From Synechococcaceae bacterium Bin_79_3 (GTDB lineage: Bacteria; Cyanobacteriota; Cyanobacteriia; PCC-6307; Cyanobiaceae): a DNA stretch of 8,248 bases. The DNA lies in the NCBI GenBank assembly GCA_009914645.1, contig VFLB01000339.1, positions 1-8,248 of the forward strand, in the 5' to 3' direction. Positions within the stretch are counted from its first letter, which is position 1. The number at the start of each line of letters is the position of its first letter. The position numbers were made by a program, and so were the translations under genes. Under the pieces are notes generated by a model, which did not search any database, was not told the DNA's origin, and saw nothing but the letters and a program-made list of their open reading frames with translations. This document shows, piece by piece, positions 1 to 6,112 of the stretch.

Positions 1-155
1 CCACCTTTGCTGAATTGCGCCGAGTGGTGTGGCCTAGTCGCCAGCAACTCATCAGCGAATCAGTTGCTGTTTTATTAATGGTGACTATTTCAGCTGCCGC
101 AATCGCTTCATTAGACCGTTTCTTTCAATGGCTGTCTCAGCTGCTCTTCCGTTGA
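1..155 (+). CDS. secE: SecE, preprotein translocase subunit (3' part only)
   Basis: SecE is the small membrane subunit that clamps the SecY channel of the Sec translocase, in cyanobacteria in the plasma and thylakoid membranes. The frame is open from the window edge (first full codon at base 3) to a TGA at 153-155 and gives 50 residues. The amphipathic segment carries the family signature ELRRVVWPSRQQL (visible residues 4-16), with the hallmark V-x-WPSRQ. One hydrophobic transmembrane stretch follows (about residues 20-36, SVAVLLMVTISAAAIAS), then a short tail. The amino end lies outside the window. The last 28 bases overlap the start of nusG, the usual partner downstream of secE. The identification is firm from motif, topology and context. 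Confidence 0.93.
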   Translation, partial: TFAELRRVVWPSRQQLISESVAVLLMVTISAAAIASLDRFFQWLSQLLFR

Positions 156-850
156 CTGCACCTTTATCTGAACTCACCGAAACCGCTGAGCTCACCGATC
201 TACCAGAACTCACTGATCAGCCAGAACTCACTGACCTATCAGAGCCGGATTCTGTTGCTGAGCCGGCTGAGGAAGAAGCTCGCCCGGCAGTAGCCCGTTG
301 GTATGCGGTGCAGGTGGCCTCCAGTTGCGAAAAAAAGGTGAAAGCCACCCTGGAGCAGCGGGCCCTCACCTTGGGGGTTTCGAATCGCATTCTTGAAATT
401 GAAATACCCCAAACACCAGCGATAAAAATTAAAAAAGATGGCTCTAGGCAGAGCACTGAAGAAAAGGTTTTTCCTGGCTATGTGTTGATACGCATGGTGA
501 TGGATGAAGACACTGAACAAGCGGTGCGCAGCACACCAAACGTGATCAACTTTGTGGGCCATGAGGAGCGCCGCACCACTGGCCGCTCTAGGGGCAGGAT
601 CAAACCACGCCCCCTCAGCCTCACCGAGGTAAACCGGATCTTTAAGCGGGCCCAAGGCAAGAAACCCGTGGTGAAGGTGGATCTAAGCGAAGGGGATCGG
701 ATTACCGTTACTGCCGGCCCGTTCAAGGATTTCCAAGGCGAAGTGATCGAAATTTCTGGTGATCGCAGCAAATTGAAGGCCTTGCTTTCAATCTTTGGCA
801 GGGAAACCCCTGTTGAGCTTGAGTTCAGCCAGATCAGTAAAGACAGCTGA
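128..850 (+). CDS. nusG: Transcription termination/antitermination protein NusG
   Basis: NusG binds RNA polymerase through its N-terminal NGN domain and contacts Rho or ribosomal protein S10 through its KOW domain, tuning elongation, pausing and termination. The 240-residue product has an acidic N-terminal extension (residues 1-55), an NGN domain from RWYAVQVASSCEKKVK (57-72) through FPGYVLIRM (115-123) to about 155, and a KOW domain with EGDRITVTAGPFKDFQGEV (188-206). The extension holds four six-residue repeats of the type ELTDxP (15-38). Acidic extensions are usual in cyanobacterial NusG, so the ATG at 128 is accepted although it lies inside secE. A TTG at 152, overlapping the secE stop, is an alternative that would remove eight residues. 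No Shine-Dalgarno sequence is visible, consistent with coupling to secE translation. Confidence 0.96.
   Translation: MAVSAALPLTAPLSELTETAELTDLPELTDQPELTDLSEPDSVAEPAEEEARPAVARWYAVQVASSCEKKVKATLEQRALTLGVSNRILEIEIPQTPAIKIKKDGSRQSTEEKVFPGYVLIRMVMDEDTEQAVRSTPNVINFVGHEERRTTGRSRGRIKPRPLSLTEVNRIFKRAQGKKPVVKVDLSEGDRITVTAGPFKDFQGEVIEISGDRSKLKALLSIFGRETPVELEFSQISKDS
170..241 (+). repeat. Four tandem 18-base units in the nusG N-terminal extension
   Basis: Units start at 170, 188, 206 and 224 and encode ELTETA, ELTDLP, ELTDQP and ELTDLS. The nucleotide units share a GA(A/G)CTCAC(C/T)GA core, and the two middle-to-late copies are the most alike, suggesting fairly recent duplication within a disordered acidic tail. 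The repeat keeps the reading frame (18 bases each). Confidence 0.85.
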
Positions 851-856
851 TCTCCG

Positions 857-923
857 GGCCGCCCCGCTGCGGGGGGCGGCCATCGGTGGTGGATTTCCAC
901 TGCCACAGCACCGTCGAAGGTGC
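857..923 (+). promoter_or_regulatory. Structured leader between nusG and rplK
   Basis: The 103-base gap holds successive inverted repeats. The strongest is GGCCGCCCC (857-865) with GGGGCGGCC (873-881), a perfect 9-bp stem with a 7-base loop. GTGG/CCAC lies around 889-900, and GCACC (908-912) pairs with GGTGC (919-923). None is followed by a T-run, so these are not intrinsic terminators. In E. coli, ribosomal protein L1 represses its own operon by binding the mRNA leader ahead of rplK; a similar role here is inference from position only. An RNA processing site is the main alternative. Confidence 0.45.
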
Positions 924-953
924 ACCGCAGCATTGTTCCGCGTGTAGTAGCCG

Positions 954-1379
954 ATGGCTAAAAAAGTCACTGCCATAATCAAGCTGGCCCTTCAGGCTGG
1001 CAAGGCCAACCCTGCTCCGCCCGTGGGTCCTGCCCTCGGTCAGCACGGGGTAAATATCATGGCCTTCTGCAAGGAGTACAACGCCCGCACCCTGGATAAG
1101 GTTGGGTATGTAATTCCGGTGGAAATTTCGGTCTATGAAGATCGCAGTTTCACCTTTATTACAAAAACGCCACCCGCTTCGGTGTTAATCAGCAAAGCTG
1201 CTGGCATCGAAAAAGGAGCTCCTCAATCTTCTAAAGGCAGCGTTGGTTCAATTACCAAGGCCCAACTCCAAGAGATCGCCACTACAAAGTTGCCTGATCT
1301 CAATTGCAGCAGCGTTGAATCCGCAATGCGGATCATCGCCGGCACCGCCCGCAATATGGGCGTTGCTGTAAACGATTGA
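954..1379 (+). CDS. rplK: 50S ribosomal protein L11
   Basis: L11 binds the GTPase-associated centre of 23S rRNA at the base of the stalk, and takes part in elongation-factor function and the stringent response. The 141-residue product has the normal bacterial length. The N-terminal domain includes the proline-rich signature [16 protein letters not shown] (20-35), whose prolines at 22 and 26 correspond to the region where thiostrepton resistance changes occur. The rRNA-binding C-terminal domain runs from about 75 to 141 and contains [15 protein letters not shown] and [18 protein letters not shown]. The ATG at 954 gives the canonical MAKKV start. It lies between nusG and rplA, the standard order. 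Confidence 0.98.
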   Translation: MAKKVTAIIKLALQAGKANPAPPVGPALGQHGVNIMAFCKEYNARTLDKVGYVIPVEISVYEDRSFTFITKTPPASVLISKAAGIEKGAPQSSKGSVGSITKAQLQEIATTKLPDLNCSSVESAMRIIAGTARNMGVAVND

Positions 1380-1408
1380 GTTCGTTTTTCAATCCATTCA
1401 CCCTCGTT

Positions 1409-1439
1409 GGGGGAGAAGGTTTTCCTTCGTTAATACCCC
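1409..1439 (+). promoter_or_regulatory. Hairpin ahead of rplA that enfolds a purine-rich stretch
   Basis: In the 69-base rplK-rplA gap, GAAGG (1415-1419) pairs perfectly with CCTTC (1424-1428) across a TTTT loop. A second helix GGGG (1410-1413) with CCCC (1436-1439) can close it through an asymmetric internal loop. The ascending strand is the only Shine-Dalgarno-like sequence in the gap but lies about 30 bases before the rplA ATG, too far for direct use. Two helices joined by an asymmetric loop resemble the general shape of L1 target sites. The regulatory role is inference. Confidence 0.35.
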
Positions 1440-1448
1440 GCAAAATCC

Positions 1449-2156
1449 ATGAAACCTCTTCCAAAACGCCTTCGCGCTGCAAAGGCTGCTATTGAGCCCC
1501 GTAGCTACGCCCCGCTGGAGGCTGTGGCTTTGGTAAAAAGCAACGCCACTGCAAAATTTGATGAAACCCTTGAGGCCCATGTGCGCCTCGGGATTGATCC
1601 CAAATACACAGATCAACAACTGCGTACCACTGTTGCTTTACCAAAAGGCACCGGCCGCAATATTCGTATTGCAGTGATTACAAGGGGTGAAAAGGTAGCT
1701 GAAGCAAAAGCTGCCGGCGCTCATCTTGTGGGTGATGAGGAACTGGTGGACACCATTGCAGCAGGTGCAATGGATTTCGATCTTTTAATCGCCAGCCCAG
1801 ACATGATGCCAAAAGTGGCGAAATTAGGCCGGGTGCTTGGCCCCAGGGGTTTGATGCCAAACCCTAAAACCGGCACCGTTACCACTGATTTAGCCGGTGC
1901 TATCGCTGAATTCAAAGCGGGTAAGCTCGAATTTCGCGCTGATCGCAGTGGCATCGTGCACGTGCAATTTGGTAAAGCCAGCTTTAGCCCTGAAGATCTA
2001 CTGAAAAATCTGAAGGCGGTTCAAGAAACTGTTGATCGCAATAAACCAAGTGGCGCTAAAGGCCGCTACTGGAAAAGCTTATACATCACTTCCACCATGG
2101 GGCCATCGGTAGAAGTGGATGTATCTGCGCTGCAGGGTCTTGAATTCGAAGAGTGA
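1449..2156 (+). CDS. rplA: 50S ribosomal protein L1
   Basis: L1 forms the mobile L1 stalk of the large subunit and helps move deacylated tRNA out of the E site; in other bacteria it also represses translation of its own operon. The product is 235 residues, the usual length. The family signature is intact: [19 protein letters not shown] (113-131) followed by [13 protein letters not shown] (132-144). The first domain opens with [25 protein letters not shown], typical of the family, supporting the ATG at 1449. The C-terminal return to domain I ends in [13 protein letters not shown]. It is 69 bases downstream of rplK and in the same transcription direction. Confidence 0.98.
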   Translation: MKPLPKRLRAAKAAIEPRSYAPLEAVALVKSNATAKFDETLEAHVRLGIDPKYTDQQLRTTVALPKGTGRNIRIAVITRGEKVAEAKAAGAHLVGDEELVDTIAAGAMDFDLLIASPDMMPKVAKLGRVLGPRGLMPNPKTGTVTTDLAGAIAEFKAGKLEFRADRSGIVHVQFGKASFSPEDLLKNLKAVQETVDRNKPSGAKGRYWKSLYITSTMGPSVEVDVSALQGLEFEE

Positions 2157-2182
2157 ACTGCAACGGGTCTGCTAAATTTATA

Positions 2183-2202
2183 TATTCCGGTTTTCCGGAA
2201 TA
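2183..2202 (+). other. Perfect 8-bp hairpin with TTTT loop in the rplA-rplJ gap
   Basis: TATTCCGG (2183-2190) and CCGGAATA (2195-2202) are exact reverse complements separated by TTTT. The following bases are GGGCTTTGCG, with no T-run, so it does not look like a complete terminator on either strand. It sits upstream of the L10 leader and could be a processing or pausing hairpin. An AT-rich TATATT at 2181-2186 overlaps its left arm and could be a -10 element, but no good -35 accompanies it. Confidence 0.5.
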
Positions 2203-2237
2203 GGGCTTTGCGCCTAGCGAGTGGTTATTGGGGGTTT

Positions 2238-2372
2238 CCCTGGTTCCTGCCGCAACCGAAGACAGCAGGTGGTTTCTTTCGGGATTCCATAAGCCCTGCC
2301 GAGGTTTGCTCAGCGGTTTCCCCCTTCAGGGTGAAGATCGGTGTTGCTTCCTCTCAACGGTATGCAACGCCC
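2238..2372 (+). promoter_or_regulatory. Ribosomal protein L10 leader (autoregulatory mRNA element)
   Basis: L10 leaders are mRNA structures bound by L10 or the L10-L12 complex to repress rplJL translation. The diagnostic kink-turn elements are present: CCGAAGACAGCAGG (2256-2269) on one side and CCTGCCGAGG (2295-2304) on the other. GCAGG pairs with CCTGC (2265-2269 with 2295-2299). An outer helix pairs GCAACC (2252-2257) with GGTTTGC (2303-2309), and the base closes with CCCTG (2238-2242) and CAGGG (2327-2331). A further hairpin, GGTGTTGC (2340-2347) with GCAACGCC (2364-2371), lies between the leader and the rplJ start and may be the expression switch. The first part is confidently recognised by motif; the role of the last hairpin is inferred. 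Confidence 0.88.
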
Positions 2373-2401
2373 AGCTTGTTCCCCCTGATCCGTTCCAACC
2401 T

Positions 2402-2929
2402 ATGGGCCGCACGCTGGAGGACAAGCAACAGATCGTCGAGGAACTCAAGCAGTTACTTGGTGAGTCGGAAATGGCTTTAGTGCTTGATTATTGCGGTCTT
2501 TCCATTAAGGAATTAAGCGATCTTCGTGGTCGTTTAGCTGCAGCAAACAGCGTTTGCAAGGTAACTAAAAACACCTTGATGCGCCGCGCCATCGATGGCG
2601 ACAGCACTTGGTCTCATCTCGAACCCCTGCTAAATGGCACTAACGCATTCGTTCTTGTAAAAGGCGATGTTGGTGGTGCTGTAAAAGCTGTGCAGTCTTT
2701 CCAAAAAGACCGCAAAAAGTCTGAATTGAAGGGTGGCCTTTACGAAGGCCGTTTGCTCTCTCAAGCAGACATAAAAGCAATCGGCGATTTGCCCTCAAAA
2801 GAGGTGCTTATTGCTCAGATTGCAGGGGCTATCAATGCCGTTGCTACCCAAGTGGCAGTGGGCATAAACGAGGTGCCTTCCGGCCTTGCCCGGGCGCTCA
2901 AGCAGCACGCCGATGGCGAAGGCAGCTGA
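2402..2929 (+). CDS. rplJ: 50S ribosomal protein L10
   Basis: L10 anchors the L7/L12 dimers to the ribosome and, with them, forms the stalk that recruits GTPase factors. From the ATG at 2402 the product is 175 residues, normal for cyanobacteria, starting [19 protein letters not shown]. Conserved rRNA-binding features include [19 protein letters not shown] (24-42) and [13 protein letters not shown] (51-63). The long C-terminal helix (about 150-172) is where L12 N-terminal domains dock. The frame stays open to an ATG at 2228, but that would translate the L10 leader and add 58 unconserved residues, so 2402 is chosen. Expression is expected to be controlled through the upstream leader; rplL follows after 36 bases. 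Confidence 0.97.
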   Translation: MGRTLEDKQQIVEELKQLLGESEMALVLDYCGLSIKELSDLRGRLAAANSVCKVTKNTLMRRAIDGDSTWSHLEPLLNGTNAFVLVKGDVGGAVKAVQSFQKDRKKSELKGGLYEGRLLSQADIKAIGDLPSKEVLIAQIAGAINAVATQVAVGINEVPSGLARALKQHADGEGS

Positions 2930-2965
2930 GATCCGCCGATCACCCGTTCTGTTGCTCTCCTAACC

Positions 2966-3349
2966 ATGTCTACCAAAACCGACCAAATCCTTGAGTCGTT
3001 AAAGACCCTTTCATTGCTTGAAGCTTCCGAGCTGGTAAAGCAAATCGAAGAGGCCTTTGGCGTATCGGCCGCCGCATCTGCTGGCGCCGTGATGATGGCT
3101 GCACCTGCAGCCGCTGCTGAAGCTGTTGAAGAAAAAACCGAATTCGATGTCATCCTCGATGGCTTTGATCCGGCTGCCAAGATCAAAGTGTTGAAGGCTG
3201 TGCGTGAGGCCACTGGCCTTGGCCTGTCTGAAGCCAAAACTTTGGTGGAAGCTGCTCCAACACCCGTTAAAGAAGGCATCGCTAAAGATGCTGCAGAAGC
3301 CCTTAAAAAGGCCATTGAAGAAGTGGGCGGCAAGGTCACTATCAAGTGA
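2966..3349 (+). CDS. rplL: 50S ribosomal protein L7/L12
   Basis: L7/L12 is the multicopy stalk protein that recruits EF-Tu, EF-G, IF2 and release factors and stimulates their GTPase activity. The product is 127 residues. The N-terminal dimerisation and L10-binding domain spans about 1-33 ([26 protein letters not shown] is split across it). An alanine-rich flexible hinge follows (about 34-58, [20 protein letters not shown]). The C-terminal factor-binding domain starts at [11 protein letters not shown] and includes [20 protein letters not shown] and [15 protein letters not shown]. All are close to the standard sequence. It is the last gene of the cluster, followed at once by a terminator; rpoB does not follow, as usual in cyanobacteria. 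Confidence 0.98.
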   Translation: MSTKTDQILESLKTLSLLEASELVKQIEEAFGVSAAASAGAVMMAAPAAAAEAVEEKTEFDVILDGFDPAAKIKVLKAVREATGLGLSEAKTLVEAAPTPVKEGIAKDAAEALKKAIEEVGGKVTIK

Positions 3350-3371
3350 TCTTCCAGGCCTAATTAGTTGC

Positions 3372-3396
3372 GCCCCTTGCTTGCAGGGGGCTTTTT
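3372..3396 (+). terminator. Intrinsic terminator after rplL
   Basis: GCCCCTT (3372-3378) pairs with AGGGGGC (3385-3391), including one G-U pair, across a 6-base loop that can pair further, and is followed directly by TTTTT (3392-3396). It lies 22 bases after the rplL stop and should end the secE-to-rplL transcript. Confidence 0.92.
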
Positions 3397-3414
3397 AATG
3401 CAAAAAATTAGGGC

Positions 3415-3441
3415 AAAAAAAAGACCCCGCTAAGCGGGGCC
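3415..3441 (-). terminator. Intrinsic terminator on the minus strand
   Basis: Read on the minus strand, GGCCCCGC (3441-3434), loop TTA and GCGGGGTC (3430-3423) are followed by eight T residues (3422-3415). The second base pair is G-U on the minus transcript but an A-C mismatch on the plus transcript, and no T-run exists on the plus side, so the element works for minus-strand transcription. It ends the putative small RNA and any read-through from the DUF3747-like gene. Confidence 0.93.
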
Positions 3442-3510
3442 TTGAGGTGTGGAATTTTCCAGGAGTCTGTCCTTGTTTCGACCCTAGAAGATTCCTCACT
3501 CCTCACACCC
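3415..3510 (-). ncRNA. yfr2: Small RNA, probable Yfr2 (cyano-1) family member
   Basis: A compact transcription unit on the minus strand: a sigma70-like promoter, about 95 structured bases, and an intrinsic terminator with U8, with no coding potential of note. The RNA begins near GGGGTGTGAGGAGTGAGG (3510-3493). GGTGTG (3509-3504) can pair with CACACC (3451-3446), and AGGAG (3503-3499) with CTCCT (3465-3461), leaving a 9-10-base bulge on the descending side. Inside, a small stem presents a GAAACAAG loop (3479-3472). From memory, Yfr2 RNAs are about 90-100 bases, carry GGAAACA-like unpaired motifs, and have a segment nearly complementary to the Yfr1 core ACUCCUCACAC; here the complement is exact over 12 bases. 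The GGAAACA motif is only approximate here (CGAAACA), so family naming is less certain than the existence of the RNA. Yfr2 has been linked to carbon and nitrogen metabolism control in Prochlorococcus. Confidence 0.7.
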
Positions 3511-3514
3511 CTGT

Positions 3515-3543
3515 AAATTAACCCGAGAAGGAATAAACATCAA
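3515..3543 (-). promoter_or_regulatory. Promoter for the minus-strand small RNA
   Basis: On the minus strand, TTGATG (3543-3538) and TAATTT (3520-3515) are separated by exactly 17 bases. The -35 matches TTGACA at four of six positions, and the -10 keeps the key T, A and final T. It predicts a start at about 3508, in the GGGG run where the folded RNA begins. It lies just after the stop codon of the DUF3747-like gene, allowing the RNA to be made independently of that gene. Confidence 0.65.
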
Positions 3544-3556
3544 AACAGCAGGACGG

Positions 3557-4183
3557 TTATCGCATTGGCCTGTAGGGGATCACCCGGATCGGCACCACAC
3601 CCTTTGGCGTAAGCAATGGTGGATTACTGCTTTGCCTTGCGGCAAGTTCTTTCGTAGAGAAATAAATATGGCTTAAGCCTTGGCCGTTGTAATCACGACG
3701 GCTTAATTGCCAGCCTGGCGCTAGCCGCAACGCTAAAAAAGCATCGCCCCCCACCTTGTTATTCAATGCATTTGAGAGGGCAGCGCTTGCCACCAGGATG
3801 GCGTTCCCCGCTTCCCGCGGCACCCCAAGCAGCAACAACTTGCCACCTTCTTGAATCAAACGCAGGCTATGGGAAGTGGCGAGATCAGTTTTATTTATAC
3901 GAATTGAATAGGCATTGCTATCGATATAACGGCTGCAGATCCCAGAAAAATCAAAGCGCAGCAAGCTTGGATTCACTAAGCCATCAGCGCGCACCTGCCA
4001 GCAGGCGGGGCTGGGTTTTAGTTGCTCGAGCACCAATAATTTCCAGCTGCCGCCACTGAGCGGCTGGGCTAACACCTGAAAGCGCTGTTGATCTAACGGC
4101 GTGCTGTTAAAAAGCTGAGCCAGCAGCACGATGGCAGTGCTGAAAAAATCCAGCCCTCGGTAGGTTTGGCCTATGAACAACAC
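3557..4183 (-). CDS. DUF3747-like, probably exported protein of unknown function
   Basis: The function is unknown; I match it by eye to the cyanobacterial DUF3747 family of short secreted proteins. From a GTG at 4183 it has 208 residues. Residues 13-25 ([13 protein letters not shown]) form a hydrophobic core like a signal peptide, with cleavage plausible around residue 22. The mature part starts [19 protein letters not shown] and contains the family-like blocks [17 protein letters not shown] (47-63) and [20 protein letters not shown] (76-95). Cys61 and Cys83 could form a disulphide outside the cytoplasm. The C-terminal half has [20 protein letters not shown]. No ATG exists in a sensible place: the only one in frame (4306) would run antisense through the conserved RNase HI core. 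GTG 4183 or TTG 4180 are the best starts. Its 5' end overlaps rnhA head-to-head by 11 bases. Confidence 0.8.
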   Translation of the reverse strand: MLFIGQTYRGLDFFSTAIVLLAQLFNSTPLDQQRFQVLAQPLSGGSWKLLVLEQLKPSPACWQVRADGLVNPSLLRFDFSGICSRYIDSNAYSIRINKTDLATSHSLRLIQEGGKLLLLGVPREAGNAILVASAALSNALNNKVGGDAFLALRLAPGWQLSRRDYNGQGLSHIYFSTKELAARQSSNPPLLTPKGVVPIRVIPYRPMR

Positions 4184-4919
4184 AAGTTCAACATCAACCA
4201 GCACCCCTTTGTACCGAAAGGTGGTAGCCGCTGCATGCGATGGGGCCTGCAGAGGAAATCCTGGCCCTGGTGGTTGGGGGTGCCTGTTGCGTTTTAGCGA
4301 TGGCACGGTGGAAGAACTTGGTGGTTTTGAGGCTCACACCACCAATAACCGCATGGAGCTCAGTGCTTGCCTTGCTTTATTGAAACGGCTAAAGGAATTA
4401 CCAAAGGATCCTGGCTTTGCAATTCGCACCGATAGCAAATATCTAATTGATGGCTTTAGCCGTTGGTTGCCGGGATGGAAACGTAAAGGTTGGCGTACGG
4501 CATCTGGTGGTGCGGTACTAAACCGTGATTTATGGGAGGAGCTGGATGCAGCGCGGCTTCCTGATGTGGCTTTGCAACATGTGAAAGGCCATAGCGGTGA
4601 TCCCGATAACGAACGTTGCGATCAAATTGCGGTGGCTTATTCCCGCAAGGAAGCAATACCGAATCAAGAACAAGTAAAAACAACAACTAAAGATCAAGAT
4701 CTTGCCCCGGCGCCATTGCAAGGTTTATTAACCCGCATGGAGCTGGCGGATCGCCTTGCCCAGGGTGGTTATCTATTAAAAACTGTTGAAATAGCCCAGT
4801 TGCTAGAGCAACCGCTGGCGGCCTTTGAAAACAGAGAAGCAGCAATCACTTGGCGTAATTGGCGGGTGGCACCCCAAAAAGAAGGGGGCTGGCGCCTTGA
4901 AAGGTTGGAGCAGAATTAA
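4173..4919 (+). CDS. rnhA: Ribonuclease HI with C-terminal extension
   Basis: RNase HI cleaves the RNA strand of RNA-DNA hybrids (R-loops, replication primers) with two metal ions. The catalytic set is complete: Asp23 in [16 protein letters not shown], Glu62 in NNRMELSA, Asp87 in [10 protein letters not shown], His140 in [11 protein letters not shown], and Asp150. The basic substrate-handling region is present ([16 protein letters not shown], 97-112). Residues 1-16 are a Ser/Thr-rich lead. After about 160 the chain continues through a charged linker to a domain at 184-246 ([20 protein letters not shown]..., [20 protein letters not shown]), making 248 residues against about 155 in E. coli. I recall similar W-x-W-R-N-W tails on cyanobacterial proteins; a nucleic-acid-binding role is only a guess. 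pyrD starts 2 bases after its stop. Confidence 0.95.
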   Translation: MNNTSSTSTSTPLYRKVVAAACDGACRGNPGPGGWGCLLRFSDGTVEELGGFEAHTTNNRMELSACLALLKRLKELPKDPGFAIRTDSKYLIDGFSRWLPGWKRKGWRTASGGAVLNRDLWEELDAARLPDVALQHVKGHSGDPDNERCDQIAVAYSRKEAIPNQEQVKTTTKDQDLAPAPLQGLLTRMELADRLAQGGYLLKTVEIAQLLEQPLAAFENREAAITWRNWRVAPQKEGGWRLERLEQN

Positions 4920-4921
4920 AA

Positions 4922-6091
4922 ATGGCAAAAACTCAGGTAGATACCTGGCAACGTTTTTTTGGCCCCCTGCTGGCAGCAGATGAAGGTGCTGATGCGGAAT
5001 TGCTTAGTGGCCTCAGCCTTAGGGCATTAGCCCAAGCCAGCCGTTGGCGTCAGCTGGCCCCTGTGGCAGCAACCCTGGAAGGGATGCAACGCAGTTTGCA
5101 AAGGCAGGATCCAAGGCTTGTGCAAAACCTATTTGGTTGTTGTTTTAAAAATCCCGTGGGTTTAGCGGCGGGATTTGATAAAAATGCAGAAGCGGCAGGG
5201 ATTTGGCATCACTTTGGCTTTGGTTTTGCTGAATTAGGCACTGTTACGGCGTTAGCGCAGGCGGGTAATCCAAAGCCGCGCTTATTTCGTTTAGCAAAAG
5301 AACAAGCAGCGTTAAATCGCATGGGTTTCAACAACCTGGGCGCTGCGGCGGTAGCCAAGATTTTGGAGCGGCAGCGCCTTGATGCGGTGGGGCAGCGGCC
5401 GGCGATTTTGGGGGTGAATTTAGGAAAATCAAAGTTGGTGCCATTGGAGCGCGCCGCATCCGACTACGCCGCATCGCTGGAGCAATTGGCAGCTTTTGCA
5501 GATTATGTAGTTATCAATGTGTCTTCTCCAAATACACCTGGGTTACGCCAATTACAGGATGAAACCCTGTTGCGGCAATTGGTAGAACGGCTGCGTTGCC
5601 AACCTGCATGCCCGCCGCTGCTGGTGAAGATTGCACCGGATTTAGAAAACGATGCGATTGCAGCAGTGGCTCGTTTGGCCTACGAGGAAGGTTTAGCGGG
5701 GGTGATTGCCACAAATACCAGCCTGGATCGTTTTGATTTAGCTGATCGCTTGCTGCCCCAAACCGGCCGTTGCTTAAAAGATGAGGCGGGGGGTTTAAGC
5801 GGTGTGCCATTGCGGGCAAGGGCGCTGCAGGTATTGCGCTGCCTGCGGGCTAATGCTGGGCCGCAGCTGCCGTTGATTGGGGTGGGCGGCATCGATAGTG
5901 CTGAAACCGCCTGGGAGCGGATTGCAGCGGGGGCCAGCTTGGTGCAGCTTTATACGGGTTGGATTTATCGCGGTCCGGAATTAGTGCCTTGGATTTTGGA
6001 AGGTTTGCAACAACAGCTTGATTTTTATGGCTTGAGTTCAATCCAAGCAGCGGTGGGATCTGAATTGCCGTGGCAGGCAGGGGAATCTTGA
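4922..6091 (+). CDS. pyrD: Dihydroorotate dehydrogenase, quinone-linked (class 2)
   Basis: PyrD oxidises dihydroorotate to orotate in pyrimidine synthesis, passing electrons through FMN to membrane quinone. The 389-residue product is class 2. A hydrophobic/amphipathic N-terminal segment (about 1-60) is the expected membrane-association and quinone region. It is followed by [12 protein letters not shown] (77-88), NRMGFNN (132-138), and [14 protein letters not shown] (199-212), whose Ser202 aligns with the catalytic serine of class 2 enzymes. VKIAPD (235-240), ATNTS (263-267), GVGGI (320-324) and the phosphate-binding end [11 protein letters not shown] (342-352) complete the FMN site. The ATG at 4922 follows the rnhA stop by 2 bases and has GGAG at 4907-4910 as a possible ribosome site, so the two are probably co-translated. 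Confidence 0.97.
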   Translation: MAKTQVDTWQRFFGPLLAADEGADAELLSGLSLRALAQASRWRQLAPVAATLEGMQRSLQRQDPRLVQNLFGCCFKNPVGLAAGFDKNAEAAGIWHHFGFGFAELGTVTALAQAGNPKPRLFRLAKEQAALNRMGFNNLGAAAVAKILERQRLDAVGQRPAILGVNLGKSKLVPLERAASDYAASLEQLAAFADYVVINVSSPNTPGLRQLQDETLLRQLVERLRCQPACPPLLVKIAPDLENDAIAAVARLAYEEGLAGVIATNTSLDRFDLADRLLPQTGRCLKDEAGGLSGVPLRARALQVLRCLRANAGPQLPLIGVGGIDSAETAWERIAAGASLVQLYTGWIYRGPELVPWILEGLQQQLDFYGLSSIQAAVGSELPWQAGES

Positions 6092-6112
6092 AGAGGTGTT
6101 GCTCTTATTGCG

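Noticed and set aside
857..881. The GC-rich hairpin after nusG as an intrinsic terminator
   Set aside because: No T-run follows on either side, and rplK is expected to be co-transcribed with nusG.
239..933. Open frames on the minus strand across nusG and the nusG-rplK gap
   Set aside because: They are antisense shadows of a well-conserved gene, lack recognisable domains and have no supporting signals.
2228..2401. Upstream extension of the rplJ reading frame to an ATG at 2228, and a second open frame from 2208
   Set aside because: Both run through the L10 leader, whose kink-turn motif and helices explain the sequence; the extra residues look unlike any L10 and the 2402 start gives the usual 175 residues.
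3467..3540. A Yfr1 gene on the plus strand, because of the exact core ACTCCTCACAC at 3498-3508
   Set aside because: No terminator hairpin with a T-run follows on the plus strand and no flanking hairpins fit; the promoter, fold and terminator all point to a minus-strand RNA carrying the complement of that core.
4184..4306. Amino-terminal extension of the DUF3747-like protein to an ATG at 4306
   Set aside because: It is antisense to the conserved catalytic core of RNase HI, and would place 41 polar, Pro-rich residues ahead of the signal-peptide-like segment.
5514..6041. Several minus-strand open frames within pyrD
   Set aside because: They lie opposite conserved PyrD sequence, are short and low in complexity, and match nothing I recognise.
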